From positions 40,269 to 104,268 of the forward strand of contig JAJDYE010000032.1 in NCBI GenBank assembly GCA_022822905.1: a stretch of DNA of 64,000 nucleotides. The letters run 5' to 3'. The position numbers and the translations under genes were made by a program. Source of the stretch: Acidimicrobiia bacterium (GTDB lineage: Bacteria > Actinomycetota > Acidimicrobiia > Acidimicrobiales > Bin134). Of the stretch, positions 34,303 to 43,773 are shown piece after piece (position 1 is the stretch's first letter; every line of letters begins with the position of its first letter). The notes beneath the pieces are model-generated. The model did not search any database. It was not told where the DNA came from and saw only the letters and a program-made list of their open reading frames with translations.

Positions 34303-35262
34303 ATGGGAAATCGCTTAGAAGGCAAAGTGGCAATCGTGACCGGGGCGGGGGGTGGCATCGGGCGGGAGCACGCCCATCTGCTGGCCTCTGAGGGAGCCAA
34401 GGTGCTGGTCAACGACCTGGGTATTCGCAAGACCCCCGACGGGGTGGCGGCCAACGCCGAGCGGGTGGCGGGGGAGATCAACGACGCCGGAGGCGAGGCG
34501 GCGGCCAGCAGCACCTCGGCCACCTGGGACGGCGCAGCCGAGATCGTGCAGCAGGCGGTGGACGCCTTCGGCCGCCTCGACATCCTGATCAACAATGCCA
34601 CCGCCGGGCGCAACAACGACATCTGGCGCTTCACCGAGGAGGAGTGGGATCTCACCGTGAACGTCAACCTCAAGGGCTATTTCGCCATGATCAAGCACGC
34701 GGCGCCCCATCTGGTGCAACAAGACACCAGTGTGATCATCAACACCAGTTCGGGGTCCGGCTTCGGTCACCCGTCGCACTGCGCCTACTCCGCGGCCAAA
34801 GAGGGCGTGGTCGGATTGACCCGCACCGCGGCCCGTGAGCTGGGCCGCTTCGGGGTGCGGTGCAACGCCATCCGGCCCCGGGCCGAGGGGGCGTCCACCG
34901 CGGAGTACGCCATCCGCACCGCCCGGTGGACCGATCTCATGGCCCTCACCATGGCCCCCCGGGGAGCCGCCTCCGCCCCTGCCCCCGACACCAGCCCCGA
35001 AGCGCTGGCCCCCCGCAAGATCGCCCCGCTGGTGGTGTGGCTATGTACCGACGCTGCCCGCCACGTGACCGGGCGCACCTTCCACATCTCTGGCGACATC
35101 GTGAGCCGCCTAAGCGAGCCGGAGCGGGAGCTGGCCGTCTACCAGGAAGACGGCCTCACCCTCGACGCCCTCGACGCCTACCACGGTCGCCACCTCACCG
35201 AAGACCTGACCAACGACTACCTCCTAGAAGACCGCCCCGACCTCCAAGTCTTCGAGCTGTAA
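34303..35262 (+). CDS. Short-chain dehydrogenase (multifunctional-enzyme-2-like hydroxyacyl-CoA dehydrogenase)
   Basis: A 319-residue classical SDR with a C-terminal extension. Cofactor motif TGAGGGIG near residue 12, NNAT near 100, catalytic Ser in NTSSGSG and YSAAK (Tyr/Lys). The VLVNDLG segment resembles peroxisomal MFE-2 hydroxyacyl-CoA dehydrogenase domains. It probably oxidises a 3-hydroxyacyl-CoA with NAD+. ATG 34303 preferred over an in-frame GTG nine bases earlier. Confidence 0.85.
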   Translation: MGNRLEGKVAIVTGAGGGIGREHAHLLASEGAKVLVNDLGIRKTPDGVAANAERVAGEINDAGGEAAASSTSATWDGAAEIVQQAVDAFGRLDILINNATAGRNNDIWRFTEEEWDLTVNVNLKGYFAMIKHAAPHLVQQDTSVIINTSSGSGFGHPSHCAYSAAKEGVVGLTRTAARELGRFGVRCNAIRPRAEGASTAEYAIRTARWTDLMALTMAPRGAASAPAPDTSPEALAPRKIAPLVVWLCTDAARHVTGRTFHISGDIVSRLSEPERELAVYQEDGLTLDALDAYHGRHLTEDLTNDYLLEDRPDLQVFEL

Positions 35263-35290
35263 TCCGGGTTGCCCGTACTGGGGGAGCGGG

Positions 35291-35710
35291 TTAGGGGATT
35301 GAGCCTCGGGGGGCTATCCATTCGCTGGGTTGCTGGGTTATGGAGGCGATGCGGTCGTAGTCGGCGTCATAGTGCAGGACGGCGACCTCGTTGAGTTCGG
35401 CCACGGCGGCGATTAGGAGGTCGGGCAGGGGTATTCGGTGTTGGCCGAGATGGGCTAGCTGGTGCTGGACTTCGATGGCCCGATCAGTCTCTTGCTCAGT
35501 GATGGGGTAGGAAATCAGCGAGCGGCGCTCTGTGAGGATGGCCTCATAGTCGGCGAGAGACTGTGCGCTGTAGAGGATCTCAAGATCGATGATCGGACAG
35601 GTGGCGATCAAACCGTCAACCAGGAGCGGGCCGAGGCGGTGGCCTACCGGCGGATGATCGAATCGGGCGAGGGCACTCTTGTCGGCAAGGTACAGGGGAG
35701 TTAGCGCCAT
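35291..35710 (-). CDS. vapC: PIN-domain toxin (VapC-like)
   Basis: A 139-residue PIN nuclease. Acidic residues expected to bind Mg2+ are D10 (YLADKSALAR), E44 (DLEILYSA) and D96 (PLPDLLIAA), with an additional Asp cluster near DADYDRI. VapC toxins cleave RNA such as tRNA. Its start overlaps the end of the VapB-like gene by 10 bases, the usual antitoxin-toxin order. Confidence 0.85.
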   Translation of the reverse strand: MALTPLYLADKSALARFDHPPVGHRLGPLLVDGLIATCPIIDLEILYSAQSLADYEAILTERRSLISYPITEQETDRAIEVQHQLAHLGQHRIPLPDLLIAAVAELNEVAVLHYDADYDRIASITQQPSEWIAPRGSIP

Positions 35711-35907
35711 GCGCCCTGCATGACCTCATCGTCGCCGAGGTCTGTTCCCCGGCCAGTTTCAAGTCGGAGCAAGTGCTGTCGGCGGAGTTCGGTGTCGAGC
35801 AACTGCCGCAACGCCGTGTTGACGGCCTCCTTCATGGTGGCCACACCGGTCAGCTCTCGTACCTCCGCCAGGAGGGCGTCATCAATGTCAACCAGCCGCT
35901 TCGTCAC
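35701..35907 (-). CDS. vapB: VapB-like antitoxin
   Basis: A 68-residue protein starting MTKRLVDIDDALLAEVRELTG, a ribbon-helix-helix N-terminus, with a C-terminal arm (TGRGTDLGDDEVMQGAWR) that would fit into the VapC active site. The GTG at 35907 is chosen because upstream codons (LNYLWIYSW) are AT-rich and not protein-like. The preceding 100 bp or so is clearly more AT-rich than the window average and probably holds an autoregulated promoter. Confidence 0.8.
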   Translation of the reverse strand: MTKRLVDIDDALLAEVRELTGVATMKEAVNTALRQLLDTELRRQHLLRLETGRGTDLGDDEVMQGAWR

Positions 35908-36065
35908 AGTCCATGAGTATATCCATAAGTAGTTCAAATAGATATATTCAATTCGGCCAGAAGCACTTCCAGACATCGCGGCACGGGGATGCCCGAGGTC
36001 ATGTCTTCCTGCTGAGTGAGCTGATGGCATTGGCTACGCTGGGGGTTGATGAGAAGGGTCAATTC

Positions 36066-36548
36066 ATGATCACCGGGATGAACCATGCGGTGTTGTATGT
36101 GCGCGATGCCCGGCGGCAGCAGGAGTTCTATGCCGATGTGCTGGGGTTTGAGACCATTATCGACGAGCCGGGACAGTTCGTGTTCATGAGGGCGCCGGCC
36201 TCGGAGAACCACCACGACATCGCCTTCTTCTCCATCGGCGACGGAGCAGAACCATCCGCGGCCGGCCGACGATCAGTGGGGATGTACCACATCGCCTGGG
36301 AGGTGCCCACCCTGGACGAGCTGGCCGCCATTCGCCAGCGGCTGGTGGACGCAAATGCCCTCTACGGCGAGAGCGACCACGGGGCCAACAAGAGCCTGTA
36401 CGCCAAAGACCCCGACGGCTTGGAGTTCGAAGTGATGTGGCTGGTTCCCGCCGAGCACTGGGGCGACGAAGAGAATCAGGCCATTATCCGCCCCTTGGAC
36501 CTGGCTCAGGAGCAGCGGCGTTTTGCCGCCCTGGCCGCTGACGACTGA
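36066..36548 (+). CDS. VOC-family (glyoxalase/extradiol dioxygenase-like) protein
   Basis: A 160-residue VOC protein. NHAVLYVRDARRQQEFYADVLG at the start, MYHIAWEVPTLDEL in the middle and LEFEVMW near the end supply the usual His-His-Glu metal triad, so it is a likely Fe or Mn enzyme such as a catechol 2,3-dioxygenase-like protein. ATG 36066 is preceded by GAGAAGGG; the longer frame upstream runs through AT-rich non-coding DNA. First gene of the VOC-cupin-hyuAB-ligase-Rieske module. Confidence 0.82.
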   Translation: MITGMNHAVLYVRDARRQQEFYADVLGFETIIDEPGQFVFMRAPASENHHDIAFFSIGDGAEPSAAGRRSVGMYHIAWEVPTLDELAAIRQRLVDANALYGESDHGANKSLYAKDPDGLEFEVMWLVPAEHWGDEENQAIIRPLDLAQEQRRFAALAADD

Positions 36549-36562
36549 CCGGGGCCACCGCC

Positions 36563-36946
36563 ATGAACCTGACCAACCAGTATTGCTACTTCTACGACGA
36601 CGACCTGTTCACAGACACCGATCGGGAAGGCTTCCGCCGCCGGGTCATCACCGGCGACGGGCTCCAGCTCTGCTTCTGGCGCATCGCCGGGGGTGCCACC
36701 GGATCGTTCCTGCACCGCCACGAGCACCACGAGCAACTCGGCATTGTCGTGCGGGGCAAGCTCGACTTCCGCATCAACGACGACCCCGAAAGCACCGAGC
36801 GGGTGGTGTTGGGCGAGGGCGAGGCCTATATCGCGCCCAAGGGGGTGTGGCACGGCGACTCAGTGTTCATCGGCGACGACGAGTACGGGGAGTGCTGGAT
36901 ACTCGACGTGTTCGCCCCACCCCGCGACGACCTGCTCGCCGGTTAG
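36563..36946 (+). CDS. Cupin-domain protein
   Basis: A 127-residue single-domain cupin. GSFLHRHEHHEQLGIVVRGKLDF (about 51-73) holds the His-rich metal motif and GEGEAYIAPKGVWHGD the second. It may be an oxygenase, isomerase or binding protein for an aromatic or carboxylic substrate. It lies 14 bp after the VOC gene and just before hyuA. Confidence 0.78.
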   Translation: MNLTNQYCYFYDDDLFTDTDREGFRRRVITGDGLQLCFWRIAGGATGSFLHRHEHHEQLGIVVRGKLDFRINDDPESTERVVLGEGEAYIAPKGVWHGDSVFIGDDEYGECWILDVFAPPRDDLLAG

Positions 36947-36949
36947 GCC

Positions 36950-36985
36950 ATGTCCGATTCCCGCTCCGGACCAGTAGAGAGCTAG
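36950..36985 (+). other. Micro-ORF (11 codons) upstream of hyuA
   Basis: The ATG lies four bases after the cupin stop and encodes MSDSRSGPVES. Its first bases ccatgtccgatt (36948-36959) are repeated exactly at the hyuA start (36987-36998), where the protein begins MSDWR. Spacing 39 bp. It could be a duplicated, decayed start or a re-initiation leader. Confidence 0.35.
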
Positions 36986-36988
36986 ACC

Positions 36989-39088
36989 ATGTCCGATTGG
37001 CGGCTGGCGGTTGACATCGGGGGCACGTTCACCGATGCGGTGCTGTTGGACGCCGCCACCGGTGAGGTAACCGTCAACAAGGCCCTCACCACCCCGGCCG
37101 CCCCTCTCGAAGGAGTGCAGACCGCGGTGGGCCAGCTCTTGCGGCGAGCTGAGGTGGCTCCCGGAAAGATCACCGCTCCCATCGTGCATGCCACCACGCT
37201 CATCACCAACGCCCTCATTGAGAACAAGACTGGTCGGGCCGCCCTGGTCACCACCACCGGTTTCGGCGACACCCTGTTGATCCGCGACGAGCACCGCTAC
37301 GACATGTACGACCTCCAGATCGAGTTTCCCGATCCGCCCATCAGCCGGGAGCTCACCTTCGAGATCGACGAGCGCACCGCGGCCACCGGGGAGGTGCTGG
37401 TGGTGCCATCGGCGGCCAGCATGGCCGCGCTGGTGCGAGAGCTGGAGGCGGTCGGCGTCGAATCGGTAGCGGTATGCCTGCTCAACTCCTACGTCAACCC
37501 GGCCAACGAGCGGCTGCTGGCTGATGACCTGCGCCGGGAGCTGGGAGTGCCAGTGTGCGCCTCGGCCGACATCTCGCCGCAGATCAGGGAGTACCCCCGC
37601 ATGATCACCGCGGCCTGCAACGCGGCCACCATGCCCATCATTGGGCCATACCTCGACGAGCTTCAGAAGTGGCTGTCGGCCGAGGGGTTCGGCGGTTCGG
37701 TGCTGATGATGCTGTCCAATGGCGGGGTGGTGTCGGCCGATGACGCGGCTGCCGCCCCGATCCGGCTGGTGGAATCTGGACCGGCCGCCGGCGCTCTGGC
37801 CGCCCGGTGGTTTGCCCGCCGCATGGGGGAGGAAAGATTGCTGGCCTTCGACATGGGGGGCACTACCGCCAAGGCCACCCTGGTAGAGGAAGGCGAGCCG
37901 GCGCTCACCAACACCTTCGAGGTGGCCCGGCGGTACCGGTTCAAGAAGGGATCGGGCTTTCCGGTGTCGGTGCCCTCGGTCGACCTGGTGGAGATCGGCG
38001 CGGGGGGCGGCAGCCTGGCGCACCTCGACCAGTTCGGCCTGCTCAAGGTGGGTCCTGAGTCGTCGGGGGCCGATCCTGGTCCGGCGTGCTACGGCCAGGG
38101 CGGGGATCAACCGGCTGTGACCGACGCCGACGTGGTGCTCGGGTTGCTCGATCCCGAAGCCTTCCTGGGCGGCGACATGCCCTTGGATGCCGGGCTGGCG
38201 CAGTCCGCCGTCGAGTCCTTGGCCGACGGTCTGGGCCTCTCGATCACCGACACAGCGGCGGGGATGTACGAGGTGGTCAGCCAGAACATGGCCGCCGCCG
38301 CCCGCATGCACGCGGTGGAGCGAGGGGTGGACCTGCGGGGGGTCACCGTGTTGGCCTTTGGCGGGGCCGGGCCGCCCCACGCCTGCCGAGTGGCCGAACT
38401 GCTTGATTCGGATCGGGTGGTGTTCCCGGTCAACGCCAGCGTGCTGTCGGCGTTCGGGACCCTGGTGTCGCCGGTGCGCATCGACCTGGCCCGCTCCATG
38501 CCGGTGAAGCTGGCCGAGGTGGCGGCCGCGGACCGGGACGGTCTGCTGGACGAGCTGCGGGAAGAAGGCCGCCGGGTGCTGCTCAGCGCCGGCGTGCCCG
38601 AGGCCGACATCAGATTCCGCTACGGCATTGATGCCCGCTACACCGGGCAGGGAAACGAGATCACCGTCTGGGTGGGCGAAGGGGATGCCTGGGAGGCCGC
38701 TGACGCCGACGTGGTGGGGGCGTTCGAGGCTGAATACCGCCGCATCTACGGCATGACCATCGACGACGTGCCCATTGAGGTGGTCACCTGGCGCCTGTCG
38801 GCCCGAGCCGACCCAGCCGAGATCGCTGATTCCGAATCGCTGCCAACTGCCGCCGACCGCTCTCCCGAGCCAGTATCCACCCGCACCGCGGTCTTCGGCC
38901 GAGAGGAAGACGCGATCAAAGTTCCGGTCTACCGACGGGCCGATCTGGCGGTCGGCATGTCCTTTGCCGGCCCGGCCCTGGTGGAGGAGCGGGAGACGAC
39001 ATCGATCATTCGTCCCGGATGGGAGGTATCGGTTTCTTACGACGCTTGTCTCGTCGCGGTTCGCGGTCAAATACCGACTCAAAAATGA
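36989..39088 (+). CDS. hyuA: Hydantoinase/oxoprolinase family protein A (HyuA-like)
   Basis: A 699-residue protein of the HyuA/OPLAH-A family. The ATP-binding DIGGTFTD motif is at 9-16, MGGTTAKATLV near 288 and a GGAGPPHACR block near 455. It works with HyuB in ATP-dependent hydrolysis of N-methylhydantoin or 5-oxoproline, or in carboxylation of acetone/acetophenone-type ketones; these cannot be told apart here. Overlaps hyuB by ATGA. Confidence 0.88.
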   Translation: MSDWRLAVDIGGTFTDAVLLDAATGEVTVNKALTTPAAPLEGVQTAVGQLLRRAEVAPGKITAPIVHATTLITNALIENKTGRAALVTTTGFGDTLLIRDEHRYDMYDLQIEFPDPPISRELTFEIDERTAATGEVLVVPSAASMAALVRELEAVGVESVAVCLLNSYVNPANERLLADDLRRELGVPVCASADISPQIREYPRMITAACNAATMPIIGPYLDELQKWLSAEGFGGSVLMMLSNGGVVSADDAAAAPIRLVESGPAAGALAARWFARRMGEERLLAFDMGGTTAKATLVEEGEPALTNTFEVARRYRFKKGSGFPVSVPSVDLVEIGAGGGSLAHLDQFGLLKVGPESSGADPGPACYGQGGDQPAVTDADVVLGLLDPEAFLGGDMPLDAGLAQSAVESLADGLGLSITDTAAGMYEVVSQNMAAAARMHAVERGVDLRGVTVLAFGGAGPPHACRVAELLDSDRVVFPVNASVLSAFGTLVSPVRIDLARSMPVKLAEVAAADRDGLLDELREEGRRVLLSAGVPEADIRFRYGIDARYTGQGNEITVWVGEGDAWEAADADVVGAFEAEYRRIYGMTIDDVPIEVVTWRLSARADPAEIADSESLPTAADRSPEPVSTRTAVFGREEDAIKVPVYRRADLAVGMSFAGPALVEERETTSIIRPGWEVSVSYDACLVAVRGQIPTQK

Positions 39089-40728
39089 CGATCTCAGCGA
39101 GAAACCAGAGCAGTTCTATGAGTAAGACCACAACAAGCCCAAAGGAACCTTCCGCATACGACCCCATTCAACTGGAAATCCTGTGGCAGTCGCTCATCTC
39201 GGTGGTGAACGAGCAGGCCCGGGCGCTCCAGCGGGCCGCATTCAGCCCCATCGTGCGTGAGGCCGGCGACCTGGCCAACGCGGTGTTCGACAAGCGGGGC
39301 CGCATGGTGGCCCAGGCGGTTACCGGCACGCCGGGACACATCAACTCCCTGGCCATCGGGGCGGCCAACATGCTTGACGAATTCCCCCCCGAGGCTCTCG
39401 AGCCTGGCGACGTGTTGGTTACCAACGACCCCTATCTCACCGCGGGCCAGTTGCTGGACGTGACCGTGTTGGTGCCGGTGTGGCGCGCCCCGGACGCCGG
39501 GGGCGACCCCGTGCCCATCGCCTACTTCGGCTCCACCATCCACCACACCGACGTGGGGGGCTACGGCATCGGGGCGGGGGCCCGGGACTGCTTTGAAGAG
39601 GGCCTGTGGATCCCTATCTGCAAGCTCATGAGGCGCGGCGAGCGCAACGAGGATGTGTGGAAATTCATCTTGTCCAATGTCCGCCAGCCCGACCACATGG
39701 CCGGCGACCTGCATGCCCAGATGGCATCGGGGGAGGTGGGTGCCCAGCGCCTGGCCGCTCTGTGCGACGCCTACGACCTCGACGACATCGAGGAGTTGGC
39801 CGACGAGATCATCGACCGGTCTGAAGCGGCCACCCGGGCCAGCATCGCCGAACTGCCCGCCGGTGAGTACCAGGCCGACGCGGTGCTGGACTTGGCCGAC
39901 GGCAGCCGCATCGACATCGTGTGCTCGCTGCGGGTGGATCCCGGTGCTGGGGAGATCATGGTGGACTACGCCGGCACGTCGGAGGCCAGCCCGTGGGGCA
40001 TCAACGTGGTCCGCAACTACACCCACGCTTACACCACGTTCACCGTGCGCTCGGTGCTGAACCCCGAGATCCCCAACAACCACGGCAGCCTGGCCCCAAT
40101 CAAGATGGCCGCCCCCGAGGGGTCCATCGTGAATGCAGTGCTGCCCCAGCCGGGCACCGCCCGCCATGTGGTGGGGATGTTCTTGCCCAACGCCCTGCTC
40201 AAGGCCCTGGCCCAGGTCAAGCCGGAGGAGTCCATGGCCGAGGGGGCGGGCGCGGTCTGGACCATGCAGGTTAGCGGCAACCACGACGACGGCACCCCGT
40301 TCATCACCGCCATGTTCACCTATGCCGGAGGAGTGGGCGCCCGGGCGTCCAAGCCGGGCCTAGATGCCTGCTCCTATCCCACCGGGGTGAGCGCAGTGCC
40401 CATCGAGGTAGTGGAAGCCTCCGCGCCGGTGCGCTTCACCCGCAAGGCTCTGCGCCCCGGCTCAGAGGGGCCGGGGGCCCAGCCCGGCGGCAAGGGCCAG
40501 ACCATCGAGTTCAGCGTGGACACCTCCCGTCCTTGGCTGCTGAATGCGGTGACCAGCCGCCTGTCCGACCCGCCGCAAGGCATATTCGGCGGCGGCCCCG
40601 GCGAGGCGGGCTCATTCCAAGTCAACGGCGAGCCGGTTACCACCCAGAGCCGGATCACCCTCGACCCCGATGATGTGGTGCGCCTCGAATTACCTGGCGG
40701 CGGAGGCTACGGGCCGCCCGATGGCTGA
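39085..40728 (+). CDS. hyuB: Hydantoinase/oxoprolinase family protein B (HyuB-like)
   Basis: A 547-residue HyuB-family protein. YDPIQLEILWQSLISVVNEQA at the start, GHINSLAIGA, LVTNDPYLTAGQLLDVTVLVP and the C-terminal PGGGGYG are family marks. Partner of HyuA in an ATP-dependent amidohydrolase or carboxylase complex. ATG 39085 overlaps the hyuA stop; ATG 39118 (MSKTTTSPK) is an in-frame alternative. Overlaps the CoA ligase start by eight bases. Confidence 0.88.
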   Translation: MTISARNQSSSMSKTTTSPKEPSAYDPIQLEILWQSLISVVNEQARALQRAAFSPIVREAGDLANAVFDKRGRMVAQAVTGTPGHINSLAIGAANMLDEFPPEALEPGDVLVTNDPYLTAGQLLDVTVLVPVWRAPDAGGDPVPIAYFGSTIHHTDVGGYGIGAGARDCFEEGLWIPICKLMRRGERNEDVWKFILSNVRQPDHMAGDLHAQMASGEVGAQRLAALCDAYDLDDIEELADEIIDRSEAATRASIAELPAGEYQADAVLDLADGSRIDIVCSLRVDPGAGEIMVDYAGTSEASPWGINVVRNYTHAYTTFTVRSVLNPEIPNNHGSLAPIKMAAPEGSIVNAVLPQPGTARHVVGMFLPNALLKALAQVKPEESMAEGAGAVWTMQVSGNHDDGTPFITAMFTYAGGVGARASKPGLDACSYPTGVSAVPIEVVEASAPVRFTRKALRPGSEGPGAQPGGKGQTIEFSVDTSRPWLLNAVTSRLSDPPQGIFGGGPGEAGSFQVNGEPVTTQSRITLDPDDVVRLELPGGGGYGPPDG

Positions 40729-42220
40729 TTCGGTCACTTTCTCGTCCGTTTGGGAGCGAGCAGTCGAACATGGCGGCGACGCCGTCTTCTTGATCTTCCA
40801 GCGGCCTGACGGGACCACCGCTACCTGGACGTACGAGCAGTTCAATGCCGCCATCACCGATGTCGCTGCCGGGTTGATCCAACGAGGGGTGGCCCCGGGC
40901 GATTCGGTGCATCTGGCGCTGACCAACACCCCGGCGTTCGTGGCCCTGTGGCTGGCCGCCAATCGGCTAGGGGCGTGGGTTGTGCCATCCGACCCCATGG
41001 GCAAGATGCCGGAGCTGGCCGACCACATTGAGCGCACACGGCCGAAGGCGGGCTTTTGCGCCACCGATCGGGCCGACGTCTACCGCGGGGCTGCGAAAGT
41101 CAGCTCCCAGTTGGCCATCACTGAGGTGGACGAAGCTGGCGGCAATCTCGACGCGCTAGTAGGAACCGCTAAAGTGGACTGGCCCACAGTGGGTCTTCGG
41201 GACCGGGCGGCGGTGATGTTCACTTCGGGGACCACCGGACGGCCCAAGGGGGTGGAGATCACCCAGGCCAACTACGCCTTTTGCGGACAGGTCATGGCCG
41301 AGCGGGCCGATTTGACCCCTGAAGACCGCCAGCTAGTGGCGCTGCCCTTGTTCCACGCCAACGCCCAGTACTACTCCTTCGCCTCAGCCATCTGGACCGG
41401 AGCATCGGTGGCCCTGATGCCCGCCTTCTCCGCCAGCGGCATCTTGGCCCAGGCCGCTCGCCACCAGGCCACCTGCGCCAGCCTGTTCGCCGCCCCGATG
41501 CGGATGATCCTGGCCCGGGGCGCACCGGTCGACGGCGTGGGGCTGCGCCATTGCTGGTACGCCCAGAACATTGCCGACGATCAGTACGAAACCCTCGCCG
41601 GCTGGCTTGGATGCCGGCCTCGCCAGCTCTACGGCATGACCGAGACCATCCCCGCCGTGCTCACCGAGCCAGACGAGAATCCCGTGCCGTCGTCCATGGG
41701 CCAGGTCACCCCCGGCTGCCAGGTAATCGTGCGCGACGGCGAGGTGCTGGTGGGAGGAGAGCCCGGATCGACGCTGTTCGCCGGCTATCTGGACGACCCG
41801 GATACCACCGCAGCCTCGTTCACCGACGACGGATGGTTCCGCACCGGCGATCGGGCTCGCGTCGAAGATGACGGTCGCCACTACTTCGACGGCCGCCACT
41901 CCGACGTGCTCAAGGTGGCGGGCGAGAACGTATCCATTGTCGAGGTGGAGTCGGTGTTGGCCAGCCACCCCGCGGTATTGGAGGCCGCGGTGGTGGGGGC
42001 GCCCGACCCGGTGCGCGACGAGGTGCCGGTGGCCTTTGTGGTCCCGGCCGACTCAGCTGCGCCTCCGTCTGATGATGAGCTGTCCTCGTGGTGCCAGGAG
42101 CGGCTGGCCAAGGCCAAGCTGCCCCGGTCGTTTACGCTGATGGGCGAGCTGCCACGCACCAGCGTCGGCAAGATCCGCAAATTCCTGCTACGACAAGAGG
42201 CAGAGGCGATAAGGGGGTGA
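40721..42220 (+). CDS. AMP-dependent acyl-CoA synthetase/ligase
   Basis: A 499-residue ANL-superfamily ligase. P-loop-like FTSGTTGRPKGV (about 168-179), YGMTE (about 306-310), WFRTGDRA, and C-terminal lysine motif VGKIRKFLL. It activates a carboxylic acid to its CoA thioester through an acyl-AMP. Position between hyuAB and the Rieske oxygenase suggests an aromatic or organic acid; identity unknown. Confidence 0.88.
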   Translation: MADSVTFSSVWERAVEHGGDAVFLIFQRPDGTTATWTYEQFNAAITDVAAGLIQRGVAPGDSVHLALTNTPAFVALWLAANRLGAWVVPSDPMGKMPELADHIERTRPKAGFCATDRADVYRGAAKVSSQLAITEVDEAGGNLDALVGTAKVDWPTVGLRDRAAVMFTSGTTGRPKGVEITQANYAFCGQVMAERADLTPEDRQLVALPLFHANAQYYSFASAIWTGASVALMPAFSASGILAQAARHQATCASLFAAPMRMILARGAPVDGVGLRHCWYAQNIADDQYETLAGWLGCRPRQLYGMTETIPAVLTEPDENPVPSSMGQVTPGCQVIVRDGEVLVGGEPGSTLFAGYLDDPDTTAASFTDDGWFRTGDRARVEDDGRHYFDGRHSDVLKVAGENVSIVEVESVLASHPAVLEAAVVGAPDPVRDEVPVAFVVPADSAAPPSDDELSSWCQERLAKAKLPRSFTLMGELPRTSVGKIRKFLLRQEAEAIRG

Positions 42221-42224
42221 CCAC

Positions 42225-43394
42225 ATGACCACGTTGACCAACGATTTGCTGGCGTCGTTCGACGACTCCATCACCGACGTGGCCACGGCGGTCACCCTTC
42301 CCCCTGAGATCTACACCTCCGAGGAGTTCCTGGCCTTTGAGCGCCGGGCGCTGTTCGAGCACGAGTGGTGCTGCATTGGGGTGGCCAGCCGCATCCCCGA
42401 GACGGGTGACTGGTTCACCACCACGGTGAGCACCGAGCCCGTCATCGTGGCTCGCCAGCGGGACGGCAGCATCGGGGCGTTTTCAGCCATCTGCCGGCAT
42501 CGGGGCATGCAGGTGGTGGAGGGGGAGGGCAACAGCCGCTCTTTCCGGTGCCCGTACCATCACTGGAGTTACCGCCTCGACGGCCGGCTGATGGGTGCCC
42601 CGGCCATGGAGCAAACCGAGGGCTTCGACAACGACGACTGGGGCCTGCCCAATCTGGCGGTGGAGCTGTGGCACGGGTTCATCTTCGTCAACTTCAATCC
42701 CGACGCTCCGCCCTTGGCCCCGACCCTGGAGCGCTACGAGTCGTACCTCACCAATTACGAGCTCGACAACTGCGTATGTCCCGGCACCTTCACGCTCGAG
42801 AACCTTCCTTGGAACTGGAAGGTGATGTTCGAGAACTTCAACGACGGATACCACGCCAACCGCCTCCACCAGGTGATCCAAGACTTCTGCCCCTCAGAGA
42901 TGGCCCGGTTCCCGGTGCCGTGGTCGGACGACTCCAATGTGATCTTCCGGGAGAACGGCTACACCCACATCGACGGCGGGTTCAACGCCACCCGCAAGGC
43001 CCTGCTGCCAGTGTTCCCTCAGCTCACTGAGGAGGAGCGGTGGCGGTCGACGTTCGCCCTGATCCCGCCCACCTTGTGCTTCGGCACCGCCCCCGACCAG
43101 GCATTCTTCTTCATCGTGCGACCCAAATCGGCCGAGACCATCGACGTGGAGATCGGCTACCTGCTGCATCCCAGCGCGCTGGAGCACCCCATGTTCGACC
43201 ACCTCTTCCAAGCCAGCGACGAGGGGGTGCAGGTGTTCGTGGCCCAGGACCAAGACGCCACCACCAAGGTTCAGCGGGGCTTGCGGTCCCGCTTCGCGGT
43301 GCGGGGACGGTACTCCTGGCAGGAGGAAACCCACGTGCAATTCAACCGCTGGCTGGTGCAGCGCTACCGCCAACACTGGCCTTCCAGCAGCTAG
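42225..43394 (+). CDS. Rieske non-haem iron oxygenase, alpha-subunit type
   Basis: A 389-residue ring-hydroxylating-type oxygenase. Rieske cluster ligands C90, H92, C109 and H112 (CRHRGM, CPYHHW). The mononuclear iron region includes MFENFNDGYHANRLHQ. No beta subunit, ferredoxin or reductase gene is adjacent, so it is probably an alpha3-type oxygenase or demethylase using electron donors from elsewhere. Last gene of the module starting at 36066; ATG four bases after the ligase stop. Confidence 0.87.
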   Translation: MTTLTNDLLASFDDSITDVATAVTLPPEIYTSEEFLAFERRALFEHEWCCIGVASRIPETGDWFTTTVSTEPVIVARQRDGSIGAFSAICRHRGMQVVEGEGNSRSFRCPYHHWSYRLDGRLMGAPAMEQTEGFDNDDWGLPNLAVELWHGFIFVNFNPDAPPLAPTLERYESYLTNYELDNCVCPGTFTLENLPWNWKVMFENFNDGYHANRLHQVIQDFCPSEMARFPVPWSDDSNVIFRENGYTHIDGGFNATRKALLPVFPQLTEEERWRSTFALIPPTLCFGTAPDQAFFFIVRPKSAETIDVEIGYLLHPSALEHPMFDHLFQASDEGVQVFVAQDQDATTKVQRGLRSRFAVRGRYSWQEETHVQFNRWLVQRYRQHWPSSS

Positions 43395-43423
43395 CCAGCT
43401 GGCCTCGAGCGATCAGTTAAACG

Positions 43424-43627
43424 CTACGGCGATGGGTCTGCCGCGGTTTCAGACCGGCCCTCAAGACGGCCCACTCGGCCACAGAGATCCATGACGACAC
43501 TGGTGAGTTGGGCAAACCCATCATGCGTCACCTGTCGCAATTGGGCGATGTCGGCCCGTCGGCAACGGTCGAGGTAGAGGGTCAAAGTGATGCTGACCCC
43601 CAGCAGGGCGATGATGACTTGTTCCAT
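43424..43627 (-). CDS. Small membrane-anchored coiled-coil protein
   Basis: A 67-residue protein. An N-terminal membrane helix (IIALLGVSITLTLYL, about 5-19) is followed by a charged helical segment likely to form a short coiled coil (QLRQVTHDGFAQLTSVVMDL). ATG with a strong GGAGAG upstream on the minus strand supports a real gene. No family recognised. It faces the Rieske gene convergently and is divergent from the BMP operon. Confidence 0.6.
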   Translation of the reverse strand: MEQVIIALLGVSITLTLYLDRCRRADIAQLRQVTHDGFAQLTSVVMDLCGRVGRLEGRSETAADPSP

Positions 43628-43773
43628 GAGGCTCTCCTCATCGGGATGAGACTGCTTACTGGGGGAAGCAGGGCCAGCATACCGAGGGCAGGTATGGATG
43701 ACAACGAATCGGTTAGGCTGCTGAGCGATTGCCTAGCCGGTCGGTCTGGCATATCAGCCTGAGGAGGGGAACG

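Noticed and set aside
36860..39082. A 740-codon minus-strand frame opposite hyuA.
   Set aside because: It has the biased His/Gly/Arg/Gln composition of an antisense frame in high-GC DNA, while the plus strand encodes a complete HyuA with conserved motifs.
43729..43757. A possible sigma-70 promoter (TTGCCT, 17 bp, TATCAG) before the BMP gene.
   Set aside because: The implied transcription start would fall within or directly at the ribosome binding site, and the -10 element is poor.
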